From Halobacillus alkaliphilus (GTDB lineage Bacteria > Bacillota > Bacilli > Bacillales > Halobacillaceae): DNA of 60,386 nucleotides. This document shows, piece after piece, positions 8,201 to 16,598 of the stretch. The notes beneath the pieces were generated by a model. That model saw nothing but the letters and a program-made list of their open reading frames with translations. It ran no database searches and was not told the DNA's origin. The DNA is taken from assembly GCF_900113125.1 (NCBI RefSeq), contig NZ_FOOG01000021.1:1-60386 (forward strand), read 5' to 3'. The translations under genes were made by a program, and so were the position numbers. The first letter of the stretch is position 1. Every line of letters starts with the position of its first letter.

Positions 8201-8602
8201 TTAACGGAGCCATTTAATGACTGTAATTTCAGTCCCTTTTCCTTCTTCGGATGTAATATCGAAATCGTCCATTAGACGTTTCACACCCGGAAGTCCTGCA
8301 CCGAGCCCGCCAGAAGTAGAAAAACCGTCTTCCATCACCTGACTGAGCTCTTTAATACCAGGACCACTGTCTATCGCCAGAATCCTGATTCCTTTTTGAT
8401 TCATATCTTCAAGAGCTTCAAAGCAGACTTTACCTGTTCCAGCATACAAATAAATATTTCTTGCTAACTCTGATATAGCAGTGGCAATCCGCGCCTGATC
8501 GACTGTGCCAAATCCAATTTTTCTGGCAATGTCCCGACCAAGTTGACGTGCCCCTACAATGTCCCACTCCTTTTTTATATTCACACAGGATTGGAAGTCC
8601 AT
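8201..8602 (-). CDS. rsbT: RsbT, switch serine/threonine kinase
   Basis: A 133-residue GHKL kinase with ATAISELARNIYLYAG (about 41-56) and the glycine-rich GGLGAGLPGVKRLMD (about 98-112). In the stressosome it phosphorylates RsbR and RsbS, is released, and activates RsbU. It starts three bases after rsbS ends, with GGAG six bases before the ATG. Same length as the B. subtilis protein. Confidence 0.96.
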   Translation of the reverse strand: MDFQSCVNIKKEWDIVGARQLGRDIARKIGFGTVDQARIATAISELARNIYLYAGTGKVCFEALEDMNQKGIRILAIDSGPGIKELSQVMEDGFSTSGGLGAGLPGVKRLMDDFDITSEEGKGTEITVIKWLR

Positions 8603-8605
8603 GGG

Positions 8606-8971
8606 CTACTCCTCCAGTTCCTGACGAAGTTTAATCAATCCTTGTTCTAAATCTAAAGCAGTAGGGACATCTTGCAAGTGTATCCCTAAATCAATCAGAG
8701 TCATAGCCACAGCTGGCTGAATACCCGTAAGCACCACTTTGGCACCCATTAAATCGGACATCGTGACCACATCTCCTAGGACTTTCGCGATGAATGAATC
8801 AATGATGTCAACGGAAGTTAAATCGATGACGACACCGGAAGCACCGCTTTCATGAATTTTACTTAATAGATCTTCTTGAAATTGTATAGCTGTTTGATCA
8901 TCCAAATCGATTTGAATGGAGATCAGTAAATAGTTGTGTAATTTTAATATAGGAATTCTCAATTTGTTCAC
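8606..8971 (-). CDS. rsbS: RsbS, stressosome scaffold and RsbT antagonist
   Basis: A 121-residue single STAS-domain protein. The phosphorylation site is Ser59 in [11 protein letters not shown], the same number as in B. subtilis. It forms the stressosome core with RsbR and holds RsbT. The GTG start overlaps the rsbR stop (GTGA); a TTG nine bases further in (8962) is better spaced from GGGAG and could be the real start, but the length with GTG equals the family's. Confidence 0.95.
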   Translation of the reverse strand: MNKLRIPILKLHNYLLISIQIDLDDQTAIQFQEDLLSKIHESGASGVVIDLTSVDIIDSFIAKVLGDVVTMSDLMGAKVVLTGIQPAVAMTLIDLGIHLQDVPTALDLEQGLIKLRQELEE

Positions 8972-9837
8972 TCCCTGTCTAGCGAATCGATTAATCTTTC
9001 AATATCTTTATCATTATTCTGTGTTTCTTCTATGCGGCGATTCGTTAATTCGAGTGCTGTTTGGAACCCTTTACGAAGTGAACTTTTTGTCGGGAATTTC
9101 CCGAGATCAATTCCTAGATTCACAATCGTTTGAGCAATTTCAGGACGTATACCCACTAAGATACACTGGGAGCCAATTAAACGGACAGCTTCTGCAGCTT
9201 GAATAATATGATGGGCTACCATTGTATCAACGACAGGTACTCCCGTAATATCAATTAAAACAACCTCAGCATTGTGTTTAATAACTCCATCTAGAAGGTT
9301 CTCCATAATCTGCTTCGCACGTTCCGTATCAATCGTTCCTATAAGCGGCATAATCGTGATGTTTTCCATGACGGGTATCAACGGGGCTGACAGTTCCTGC
9401 AGAGCTACCCGTTGCAGGGATACAATGTGTTCCCAGCTGCCGGAATATTCATTTACTAAACGGTTGATAATCGGATCCACCCAGTCATCAACTTCTCTTA
9501 ACACCTTCGAAAAATAATCCGAATCGATTTTTTCGGACTGCTGTAAAATATATCCCGTTACAACACGCCTGAACACCTGCATTCCATCTGTAAGATAGCT
9601 AAGCGGCCACCCCAGGTTAATTAATCGTTCCGAAAAATCATCTAAATCTGAAGAGAGGCCCTTCTTTTCAATACTGGAAAAAATGACATTCACAAATTCA
9701 CGGTTTGTACTCTCGAACATTTCTTCAGAAATTGTCGATGTATAATCATTCTTCTTGTGAGTATCAATTTCCTCCAGCCACATTTTTACAATATCGTCGC
9801 TATGTTCTAACACGACATTCTTTAATTTCTCGTCCAT
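8968..9837 (-). CDS. rsbRA: RsbR (RsbRA), stressosome sensor protein
   Basis: A 289-residue protein with an N-terminal non-haem-globin-like domain (about 1-140) that forms the stressosome turrets and a C-terminal STAS domain. The two regulatory threonines are conserved with B. subtilis numbering: Thr171 (GTIDTERA) and Thr205 ([10 protein letters not shown]). It senses physical stress with RsbS and RsbT. First gene of the operon, with GGAGG seven bases before the ATG; its promoter region contains a 23-bp inverted repeat (9908-9930). Confidence 0.95.
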   Translation of the reverse strand: MDEKLKNVVLEHSDDIVKMWLEEIDTHKKNDYTSTISEEMFESTNREFVNVIFSSIEKKGLSSDLDDFSERLINLGWPLSYLTDGMQVFRRVVTGYILQQSEKIDSDYFSKVLREVDDWVDPIINRLVNEYSGSWEHIVSLQRVALQELSAPLIPVMENITIMPLIGTIDTERAKQIMENLLDGVIKHNAEVVLIDITGVPVVDTMVAHHIIQAAEAVRLIGSQCILVGIRPEIAQTIVNLGIDLGKFPTKSSLRKGFQTALELTNRRIEETQNNDKDIERLIDSLDRE

Positions 9838-9907
9838 TATCTAAACCTCCGCCTCGGAACCCTATTCAGTAATCATTAGGACACGCTCTAATAATATTCA
9901 GATATAA

Positions 9908-9930
9908 TGTTACCAAAAATCAAGGTAACA
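9908..9930. promoter_or_regulatory. Perfect inverted repeat upstream of rsbRA
   Basis: TGTTACC, nine bases, GGTAACA, about 70 bases before the rsbRA start, in an AT-rich promoter region. The spacing fits an operator for a dimeric regulator or a small RNA hairpin. No regulator can be named. Confidence 0.5.
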
Positions 9931-10012
9931 TCATACTAATACGTTGTAGAAATGAATGCTAAAATAATAAGTTACAAGAATTGTTTATCATGTTTCTATT
10001 ATAAACTACACA

Positions 10013-10049
10013 ATAAAAAAAATAAAGCTACCTCACGCAGGTAACTTTA
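10013..10049 (-). terminator. Terminator downstream of ndoA
   Basis: Minus strand hairpin AAAGTTACCT / AGGTAGCTTT with a five-base loop, then a run of eight T. It separates ndoAI-ndoA from the rsb operon. Confidence 0.85.
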
Positions 10050-10094
10050 TCTAAGGAAAAAAATTATCGTTCTTTTCCTTATGCTCTGTTTTAA

Positions 10095-10454
10095 TCAGAA
10101 ATCAATTAATCCAAGGCTGATCTGCAACGCTTTGTTGACTTCCAGCATCATTGCGTCGTCCAGTTGAGTAATCTTGTCGGTCAAACGCTGTTTATCAATC
10201 GTTCTGATTTGTTCCAATAGGATCACAGAATTTCGTTCGAACCCATATTTTTCTGCATTGATTTCTACGTGTGTGGGAAGTTTGGCTTTTTGTATTTGCG
10301 CTGTAATTGCAGCTACGATAACTGTAGGGCTAAAACGATTACCGATATCATTTTGAAGGATGAGTACAGGACGAACCCCGCCTTGCTCTGATCCCACTAC
10401 CGGGGACAAATCAGCGAAATAAACGTCTCCTCGTTTGACTATCACTGGCTTCAC
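10095..10454 (-). CDS. ndoA: EndoA (MazF-type) mRNA interferase toxin
   Basis: A 119-residue PemK/MazF-fold endoribonuclease, almost the same as B. subtilis EndoA, with [19 protein letters not shown] at the N terminus and the conserved [17 protein letters not shown]-like segment (here [11 protein letters not shown]). EndoA cuts single-stranded mRNA at UACAU in B. subtilis. Its GTG overlaps the antitoxin stop by four bases; a second GTG four codons in (VIVKRG) is also possible and gives the usual 116 residues. The pair sits between alr and the rsb operon as in B. subtilis. Confidence 0.96.
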   Translation of the reverse strand: MKPVIVKRGDVYFADLSPVVGSEQGGVRPVLILQNDIGNRFSPTVIVAAITAQIQKAKLPTHVEINAEKYGFERNSVILLEQIRTIDKQRLTDKITQLDDAMMLEVNKALQISLGLIDF

Positions 10455-10726
10455 ACCCCGCCCACTAATTGCTCCAGGGTGTGTTCTGCCTCCTCTTCAG
10501 CTTGAAACATTTCTGAAGCGATGTTTAAATTAATTTTCGCCATTTCCATGTAGCCTCTTCGCATGGATTCCCTGACATGACGCTGTTTCTTCTCACGCAA
10601 ATACATTTTAGTTGCTTGACACATGAAATCGCTCCGATCACTATTTTCGAGTTGAATAAAGCCGTCCACTTCATTGAGTAGGTTATCCGGAATCCGGATG
10701 ACAATCTCCTGCATGCTATCGGACAA
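10451..10726 (-). CDS. ndoAI: EndoAI antitoxin (ribbon-helix-helix)
   Basis: A 91-residue CopG/MazE-like ribbon-helix-helix protein ([16 protein letters not shown]) with the C-terminal toxin-binding part [17 protein letters not shown] shared with B. subtilis EndoAI. It neutralises EndoA. I choose the TTG at 10726: GGAGG is nine bases before it, whereas the ATG at 10732 has only three bases of spacing. Translation is coupled to ndoA by a GTGA overlap. Confidence 0.9.
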   Translation of the reverse strand: MSDSMQEIVIRIPDNLLNEVDGFIQLENSDRSDFMCQATKMYLREKKQRHVRESMRRGYMEMAKINLNIASEMFQAEEEAEHTLEQLVGGV

Positions 10727-10894
10727 AACCATACACCTCCACCATCTTCTCTCAGAAAGAAAACCAGTCAATAATTCCACTCTAATCTTATCAAAGGGGA
10801 GTGTCTATTGCAAAGGCATGTTGGAATTTTTTCGTGAAATGTGCTGTGTTACATCCAAACATATGGAGGATTGTCTCACACCTGGACCCGTTTT

Positions 10895-12052
10895 TTATAG
10901 AGGATTATCTACTTCCACCATATGGCCGTTTTCAAAAAACACTCTCGGAACCCTGTAGCTGATCATACAGGGTATTTCATAATTGATGGTTTCAAGATAA
11001 TCCGCCACTTCATCCGTGGTAATCTCGTGAGCCTCCTGTTTACCAATTAAGGTAACCTTTGTGCCCAAAGGATATTCCTGATCAAGACGAATCATAAATT
11101 GATCCATACAGATCCTTCCGACGATCGGGTGACGTTTGCCGTCTACCAGCACTTCCATCCCCTGTAATTTCCGTATCCATCCGTCAGCATAACCAAGAGG
11201 AATAGTACCGATCCATTCTTCTTTTCGGGTATGATACGTTGCTCCATAACTGACTGCCTCACCTGCATCCAATTTTTTCACATGAATTAAACGGCTGTGT
11301 AAGGAAAAGGCAGGTTCTAAAGCGATAGGACGCTCTTCTTTCACCACATCTGACGGATATAAGCCATACATACTAATCCCAAACCGGACAAAATGCTTCA
11401 TTCGATCCGGGAATCTCATACTGGCCGCACTATTCCCCGTATGGATTTCGACGTTTTCTTGCCAAACCCTTTCAAAATGGGAATATAAATACTCAAACCG
11501 CCGCTCCTGTTCTTCAAAATATCCCGTTTCCTCTTCATCTGCTGTCGCGAAATGAGTAAACACCGCTTCTAATTCGAAAGTCGGGTTATTTCGGAAATGT
11601 GTGAGAATTTCATCCATTTCCTTAATCGTGCGAATTCCGATTCTGCCCATTCCTGTATCCCACTTCATATGCAGCTTCAGCGGCTCTTCAAAATGAAACA
11701 ATTGTACTTTTTCCATCCATTCCTTTTGAAAAACGGTTACCGAAACCCTGTATTTTGAAGCTGTTACAGCGTCTTCCGGTCGAGTCCATCCCATTACTAA
11801 TATAGGCGCTTCTATTCCTGCTTCCCGAAGACGTATGGCTTCATCTAAAAGGGAAACAGCAAGAGCTTTCGCCCCTGACTTCAATGCTTGCCTTGCAACC
11901 TGGATATCCCCATGTCCATACGCATTGGCTTTTACAACCGCATAGATTTCAGTTCCGGCATGAAGGCGCCCCTGTAACTGCCGGATATTACAATCAACCT
12001 TGGACAGGTCCACTTCCGCCCAGGAATCTCGATAAAAAGTTTCTATTGCCAC
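10895..12052 (-). CDS. alr: Alanine racemase
   Basis: A 385-residue fold-type III PLP enzyme that makes D-alanine for peptidoglycan. Lys41 in AVVKANAYGHG is the PLP Schiff-base lysine; the catalytic tyrosine lies in VSYGATYH near residue 265; the C-terminal beta domain has CMDQFMIRLD. GTG start with GGAGGGG upstream. It precedes ndoAI on the same strand by about 170 bases, a gene order conserved in Bacillus. Confidence 0.96.
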   Translation of the reverse strand: MAIETFYRDSWAEVDLSKVDCNIRQLQGRLHAGTEIYAVVKANAYGHGDIQVARQALKSGAKALAVSLLDEAIRLREAGIEAPILVMGWTRPEDAVTASKYRVSVTVFQKEWMEKVQLFHFEEPLKLHMKWDTGMGRIGIRTIKEMDEILTHFRNNPTFELEAVFTHFATADEEETGYFEEQERRFEYLYSHFERVWQENVEIHTGNSAASMRFPDRMKHFVRFGISMYGLYPSDVVKEERPIALEPAFSLHSRLIHVKKLDAGEAVSYGATYHTRKEEWIGTIPLGYADGWIRKLQGMEVLVDGKRHPIVGRICMDQFMIRLDQEYPLGTKVTLIGKQEAHEITTDEVADYLETINYEIPCMISYRVPRVFFENGHMVEVDNPL

Positions 12053-12134
12053 GGGGTCCCCTCCTCTTTCGTTCCATATCTTTCTATTATTGAACGTGAG
12101 GGTCCCCCTGTCAATGGCGTTACTACAGCTTCAA

Positions 12135-12168
12135 GTAAAAATAAAAGCAGACCGTTAAGCCTGCTCCT
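12135..12168 (-). terminator. Terminator downstream of the LolA-like lipoprotein gene
   Basis: Minus strand AGCAGG / CTGCT hairpin followed by TTTTATTTTT, seven bases after the stop of the lipoprotein gene. Confidence 0.75.
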
Positions 12169-12175
12169 TCCATGT

Positions 12176-13195
12176 TTATTTCACTGCTGTACTATTAATG
12201 GAGCTTGCCACTGAAACCATTTCAGCTTGCGTTAAATCATTACTTGCCAGCTGATACGTTGTACCATTCTGGCTCCACTCGAGACGATTATTTTCCATGG
12301 CTCCAATAACACCATCAGCCAGTTGTACAGGCTCTCCGTTCACCTGCACAGAATACTGGGCGCTTGCCGGCTGAACCTCTGCTTTTTCTTGAATAAGAGT
12401 AAAACTCTTATCTCCGCCATATGTCATAATAACCCGCTTGCCGTCCTCTGTCTTAACTTCCTGCTCTTCAGCAAGATCTGCCCCATAAGTTTCCTGAGGA
12501 TAAAGAACTTCTTCCATTTCGGTTCCTTCCATACTTGCTACTGGTACTTCAGAAGGAGCCATAGCCATATTCTTATCTACATCGAAATCTTCTTTCTTCA
12601 AGGATTCATCTTTTGCGAAATTAGCAAACTGCACTTCTACCAAAGCATTCATATCCTGATCAAAAACTTTGACCATCACAGGCTGGTATGATTTTTTATC
12701 GAAATAGATTTCCTGGTAAGGTAATGTCTTATTGTTCTGATAGTTTGTTTTGGTCTTAAATTTAAAATGATTTTCTGTAGCACTGAACTCCGCATCTCCA
12801 TCGGCCTGAATGTCTTTCAGTAAAGAAGCGTACAGGTAAGGCTGACTTGTATTTTGCGGCCACTCACTCTGGAATTTGAAACTCTTATTTAAAGCCGGGG
12901 TTAATACATACACGCCGCTATCGTTTTTCAAAATGATCTGGCTTCCTTTTTCATCCTGATCATTTTCAAGCTTTACGCGATAGAAATCATCCTTCTTATG
13001 CCAGACTTGAATATGATATTTCTGTTCCTCTTCCCCTGTACGCATTTTCATATTGGCTTCTGTCTTATATCCAGCCATTTCTTCCGATTGTTTTTCAAGT
13101 TTCTTCATAACATCTTCTTTTGATTGCGAGCCACAAGCGGTTAACGCTCCAAGAACCAACATGGTGAACAATATGATGAGAAAACGTCTTTGCAT
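12176..13195 (-). CDS. LolA-like outer-surface lipoprotein (YdcC type)
   Basis: A 339-residue predicted lipoprotein: a lipid-anchor signal peptide ending in the lipobox LTAC (cysteine near residue 21), then a LolA/LppX-like domain (about 40-205) and a C-terminal domain (about 215-330) resembling those of sporulation- or sigma-linked lipoproteins. It should be anchored on the outer face of the membrane. I start at the ATG at 13195, nine bases after AAAGGAG; the upstream in-frame TTG has no spacing. B. subtilis ydcC, in the same place before alr, is expressed during sporulation; the biochemical role is unknown. Confidence 0.88.
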   Translation of the reverse strand: MQRRFLIILFTMLVLGALTACGSQSKEDVMKKLEKQSEEMAGYKTEANMKMRTGEEEQKYHIQVWHKKDDFYRVKLENDQDEKGSQIILKNDSGVYVLTPALNKSFKFQSEWPQNTSQPYLYASLLKDIQADGDAEFSATENHFKFKTKTNYQNNKTLPYQEIYFDKKSYQPVMVKVFDQDMNALVEVQFANFAKDESLKKEDFDVDKNMAMAPSEVPVASMEGTEMEEVLYPQETYGADLAEEQEVKTEDGKRVIMTYGGDKSFTLIQEKAEVQPASAQYSVQVNGEPVQLADGVIGAMENNRLEWSQNGTTYQLASNDLTQAEMVSVASSINSTAVK

Positions 13196-13237
13196 AAGAC
13201 TCAACTCCTTTGTCTCTACTGAAGGACAAAGGGAACG

Positions 13238-14767
13238 TTATGCTTTGGATGACGCAGAAAATGTACGAAAGGTACGGGATAAACCTTCAACCAAATCCGA
13301 AGCGAGCAGATCAGTCTTCGAATGTTCCTCCTGAATCAATAAATCAGCGGTCGAACCATGAATGACACAGCCATTGCTTAAGGCGTCGAGAATATTTTCT
13401 GACTGAAGCATCATTCCAAATAGAATCCCAGACAGAACGTCTCCACTTCCGCCTTTCGCAAGACCGGCGTTACCGGTCATATCGACCCGCTGTTCGCCAT
13501 CTGGAGCAGTAATAATGGTGTAAGGCCCTTTCAGGACGAGATACACTCCGTAATCAGAAGCGAATTCCCGACTTATTCGAAAAGGTGATTGCAGGATTTC
13601 TTGAATAGATAACCCCGCAATGTAAGCAAATTCTCCAGGATGAGGGGTTAAGACCGTAGGCTGGCTCCTGTTTTTTAAAGCGTTAAGCACAGGTTTTAGC
13701 ACATAAAGACCATCTGCATCAATCAATAAAGGACCTTTACATTCTTGAAGCATATGCAACACTAGTCCCGCAGCTTCTTCATGTCGTCCAAGCCCCATAC
13801 CAATCGCAGCCCCGTCATACTTTGATAATTCAGGGATCGCTTGTCCGGTGATCATTCCTTCTTTCTCTGCCAAGCCTGAAAAAGTTGCTTCCTGGACATA
13901 AGAAGTAACGGAAGGAATAATACTTTCAGCTGTTGCAATGGTAAGCAGACCCGTCCCACTTCTTAACGCCGCTCTTGCTGCCATAGCAATAGATCCCGGC
14001 ATAAAATAGGAGCCTCCTGCCATTACACCTTTCCCATGACTGCCTTTATGAGAATGACTTACTCGTTTAGGCAAAGTCTGCCTAACGTCTTCCACACTCC
14101 ATAAATACCGCTTAACTTCCGGAAGCTTTTTTACAGGAAGTCCAATTTCTACGACGCTCCACTCTCCGTAATAAGGGCTGGTGTGCTGCAGAAAAACACT
14201 GACTTTCGGAGCCGCGATAATGGTCGTGTAGTCGGCATTGAATGCAACAAAATCGTCTACACCTTCTCCGGCTGGAAGACCTGTCGGAAGATCAATCGCT
14301 AATCTAAGCGCTTTATGCTCATTTGCTTTTTCAACAATTTCGGCTAAAGGGGACCTCAGACGTCCTTCTACACCAATCCCAAGCATCGCATCAATAATCA
14401 CGTCTGCCTGGTATAGGGAAGGCAGGAATTCTTCCATACGGGAAAATTTCTTCAGCTCAAACCCTGAGTTTTCGAAAATATTCCGATGGGTTTCTGCGTC
14501 CCCTGAGATTTTTTTATCAGGAACGACCTGCCAGGCTTGCACCTTGTAGCCTCTGTTCAAAAGCGTCCGCGCAATGACGAAACCGTCTCCGCCATTATTT
14601 CCGGCTCCTATGAGCACAATAATCTGATCTTTACGCTTAATTCTATGCTCCAAATCATCAGCTGCCGCACGACCGGCACTCTCCATTAACATCTTTCCAT
14701 CAATCCCGGTGGACTCAATGGCCACCTGATCCCTTTCGTACATTTCTTGTGCGGTTACAATATCCAA
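13238..14767 (-). CDS. nnr: Bifunctional NAD(P)HX epimerase / ADP-dependent dehydratase
   Basis: A 509-residue fusion for repair of hydrated NAD(P)H. The N-terminal YjeF_N epimerase domain (about 1-210) contains IGAGNNGGDGFVIA; the C-terminal ribokinase-like dehydratase (about 220-500) has SHGKGVMAGGS, LTPHPGEFAYIAG and GNAGLAKGGSGDVLSG. The frame is open further upstream, but the TTG at 14767 has AGGAGGG seven bases before it and starts the domain correctly. Upstream acpS is on the same strand. The symbol nnr is the combined name for nnrE/nnrD. Confidence 0.94.
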   Translation of the reverse strand: MDIVTAQEMYERDQVAIESTGIDGKMLMESAGRAAADDLEHRIKRKDQIIVLIGAGNNGGDGFVIARTLLNRGYKVQAWQVVPDKKISGDAETHRNIFENSGFELKKFSRMEEFLPSLYQADVIIDAMLGIGVEGRLRSPLAEIVEKANEHKALRLAIDLPTGLPAGEGVDDFVAFNADYTTIIAAPKVSVFLQHTSPYYGEWSVVEIGLPVKKLPEVKRYLWSVEDVRQTLPKRVSHSHKGSHGKGVMAGGSYFMPGSIAMAARAALRSGTGLLTIATAESIIPSVTSYVQEATFSGLAEKEGMITGQAIPELSKYDGAAIGMGLGRHEEAAGLVLHMLQECKGPLLIDADGLYVLKPVLNALKNRSQPTVLTPHPGEFAYIAGLSIQEILQSPFRISREFASDYGVYLVLKGPYTIITAPDGEQRVDMTGNAGLAKGGSGDVLSGILFGMMLQSENILDALSNGCVIHGSTADLLIQEEHSKTDLLASDLVEGLSRTFRTFSASSKA

Positions 14768-14838
14768 AAGGTTCCCTCCTACCCGCATTACAATGTTATG
14801 AGACAAACTATGTAAATATGTCAGATCTATTACCACTC

Positions 14839-15195
14839 TTACCTCTCTTCTAACACAACTTGAGCAACAGCGTGCGTAGTGCTGTGGCTGATCGACAACC
14901 ATATGTGCAGATTTTCAAAACCTTGGACCTTCATAGACGGGGCTCCTTTGCCATCAGATAAAACTTCAATATGCTGAAAACTTAAAGAACCAATACCTGT
15001 CCCCAAGGATTTAGCAAGAGCTTCTTTAGCGGCAAATCGTCCGGCTGCATATTCGGTCTGCCGCCGTTCATTCAAATCTTTAAAACGCTGATACTCTCGC
15101 TCCGTTAAAATTCTTTGAATAAGTCGAGGCTTTCGCTTTATACTTTGTTTAATACGATCCATTTCAATAATGTCAATTCCAATACCTCTGATCAC
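14839..15195 (-). CDS. acpS: Holo-[acyl-carrier-protein] synthase
   Basis: A 118-residue AcpS-type 4'-phosphopantetheinyl transferase that loads CoA-derived phosphopantetheine onto ACP. The two family motifs are seen: GIGIDIIEMDRI (Asp8 metal ligand) and GRFAAKEALAKSLGTG (Glu57 region). GTG start with AAGGAAG upstream (an overlapping ATG is followed at once by a stop). First gene of the acpS-nnr-lipoprotein-alr row, as in Bacillus. Confidence 0.96.
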   Translation of the reverse strand: MIRGIGIDIIEMDRIKQSIKRKPRLIQRILTEREYQRFKDLNERRQTEYAAGRFAAKEALAKSLGTGIGSLSFQHIEVLSDGKGAPSMKVQGFENLHIWLSISHSTTHAVAQVVLEER

Positions 15196-15323
15196 ATAAG
15201 ATCTTCCTTTTCAACTGAAGTAGTAACAGTATACCCGAATTTCATGCCGATAAAAATGGATATGAGATTCCCAGCCCGTCATAGTATGATAGTAGGAACG
15301 CAACTAAAAGGAGAATAGCCCCT

Positions 15324-16094
15324 ATGTTTGTCAGAACAGAAAGTTTCAAAGAATTTCTCAAATTCTACCCCATTGTTTCCACACTCGTTGGTATTCATCT
15401 CTTGTTGTGGATATTAATCGACTTTCTCCAATTTGGATTCGCACTGGACCTCCTCCGCTTTGGAATCGGAGTTAACGTATTAATCCTGGAAGGAGAGTAT
15501 TGGCGGCTTGTCACCCCAATTTTTCTGCACGCTGGATTCGCTCATGCATTATTTAATTCCTTTTCACTTGTTTTATTTGGCCCGGCTCTTGAACAGATTC
15601 TTGGTAAGTTTAAATTTATGTTTATGTATTTGTTCGCAGGGATCGCGGGGAATCTTGGGACTTTCATTGTAAATCCAGACGCGTATTACCAGCATTTAGG
15701 CGCTTCCGGTGCCATCTTTGGAATTTTTGGCGTCTACGTCTTTATGGTGCTTTTCCGCAAGCACCTAATCGATCAGGCCAACTCACAGATCGTCATGGTT
15801 ATTTTTATATTAGGTTTGTTCATGACATTTACACGACCTAACATCAATGTACTCGGCCATTTATTTGGATTGATTGGAGGGTTTGCCATCGCTCCAACCA
15901 TTCTCCGAAATGCGAGACCATTTTCGATTTGGCAGCAGCGCACCCGTACTTCAACCCAATCAAGCGGAGATATTTCTTTTAATCCTAACCGCTGGAAGAA
16001 GCGGCGGTTCCCTTGGAAGAAATACGGAGGTTACGCATTCTGGTTTGTGATTATTTTTCTTGTAGCAGTAGCCCTGTTCAGCCGAGTACTATAA
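15324..16094 (+). CDS. Rhomboid-family intramembrane serine protease
   Basis: A 256-residue membrane protein with about six hydrophobic segments. The catalytic serine lies in LGASGAIFGIFG (near residue 136) and the histidine in VLGHLFGLIGGF (near 177), both in membrane helices; HAGFAHALFNSFS supplies the conserved H-x-x-N-type region. A soluble basic stretch (SFNPNRWKKRRFPWKK) precedes the last helix. B. subtilis has the rhomboid gene ydcA at the same position beside acpS. Substrate unknown. Confidence 0.93.
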   Translation: MFVRTESFKEFLKFYPIVSTLVGIHLLLWILIDFLQFGFALDLLRFGIGVNVLILEGEYWRLVTPIFLHAGFAHALFNSFSLVLFGPALEQILGKFKFMFMYLFAGIAGNLGTFIVNPDAYYQHLGASGAIFGIFGVYVFMVLFRKHLIDQANSQIVMVIFILGLFMTFTRPNINVLGHLFGLIGGFAIAPTILRNARPFSIWQQRTRTSTQSSGDISFNPNRWKKRRFPWKKYGGYAFWFVIIFLVAVALFSRVL

Positions 16095-16115
16095 AAGGTG
16101 GGCGTTTTCTTAATC

Positions 16116-16150
16116 AAAAAGCCTCTCCTGGCTAAGGAGAGGCTTTTTTA
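16116..16150 (+). terminator. Terminator of the rhomboid gene
   Basis: GCCTCTCCT / AGGAGAGGC with a five-base loop followed by TTTTTT. Confidence 0.92.
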
Positions 16151-16183
16151 CTAAGCTCATTTATCTAGTTGTTTGTTCCAGAT

Positions 16184-16495
16184 AAGCTCCCATTACTTGA
16201 AGATTCATTTCGAGACAAATTGGGTCCGTTACTCTATGTGGAAGAGGACTGGTGGGGAAATAACTCGTCTTGTTCCATCACCCAGACACTCGACATAAGC
16301 CGCTCATCAACGGATCGGAAAACCGCAATCCTTTTGATAGTCGGCTTATGCTGGTCGTGTCTTTCAGGGTGTTTCCACATTTGAACACTTTCCTATGGCC
16401 CTGCGTCGTGCAGGGCCGCGGAAAGCGAGCCGTTACCTGGAGCCCCTTTTTTCAACACAATATCTCGAAACGAACTCTCCCACTATACTGCCTGT
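16184..16495 (+). repeat. Dispersed palindromic repeat, copy A (left and right termini intact)
   Basis: About 310 bases in the gap between the rhomboid and cshA terminators. It opens with AAGCTCCCATTACTTGAAGA then TTTCGAGACA, and closes with ATATCTCGAAACGAACTCTC followed by CACTATACTG. About 240 bases of its left part are near-identical to 54485-54710. The core 16279-16371 is a long imperfect palindrome with arms CACCC/GGGTG, AGACAC/GTGTCT, CATAAGCCG/CGGCTTATG and ATCAA/TTGAT. The right part has the hairpin CCCTGC/GCAGGG and GCGGAAAGCGAGC, a word common in Bacillaceae intergenic repeats. ORFs across it are not credible. Confidence 0.85.
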
Positions 16496-16552
16496 TAGCG
16501 GAATAACCTAACTGTGCCAATCTACAACGGAGGCTGAAATGAGTTTTCCAAC

Positions 16553-16589
16553 AAAAAAAGGCCAGACCTCAGCGGGTCTGACCTTTTTT
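16553..16589 (-). terminator. Terminator of cshA
   Basis: Minus strand AAGGTCAGACCC / GGTCTGGCCTT hairpin with a T run, ten bases after the cshA stop. Confidence 0.92.
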
Positions 16590-16598
16590 CTTTATGAT

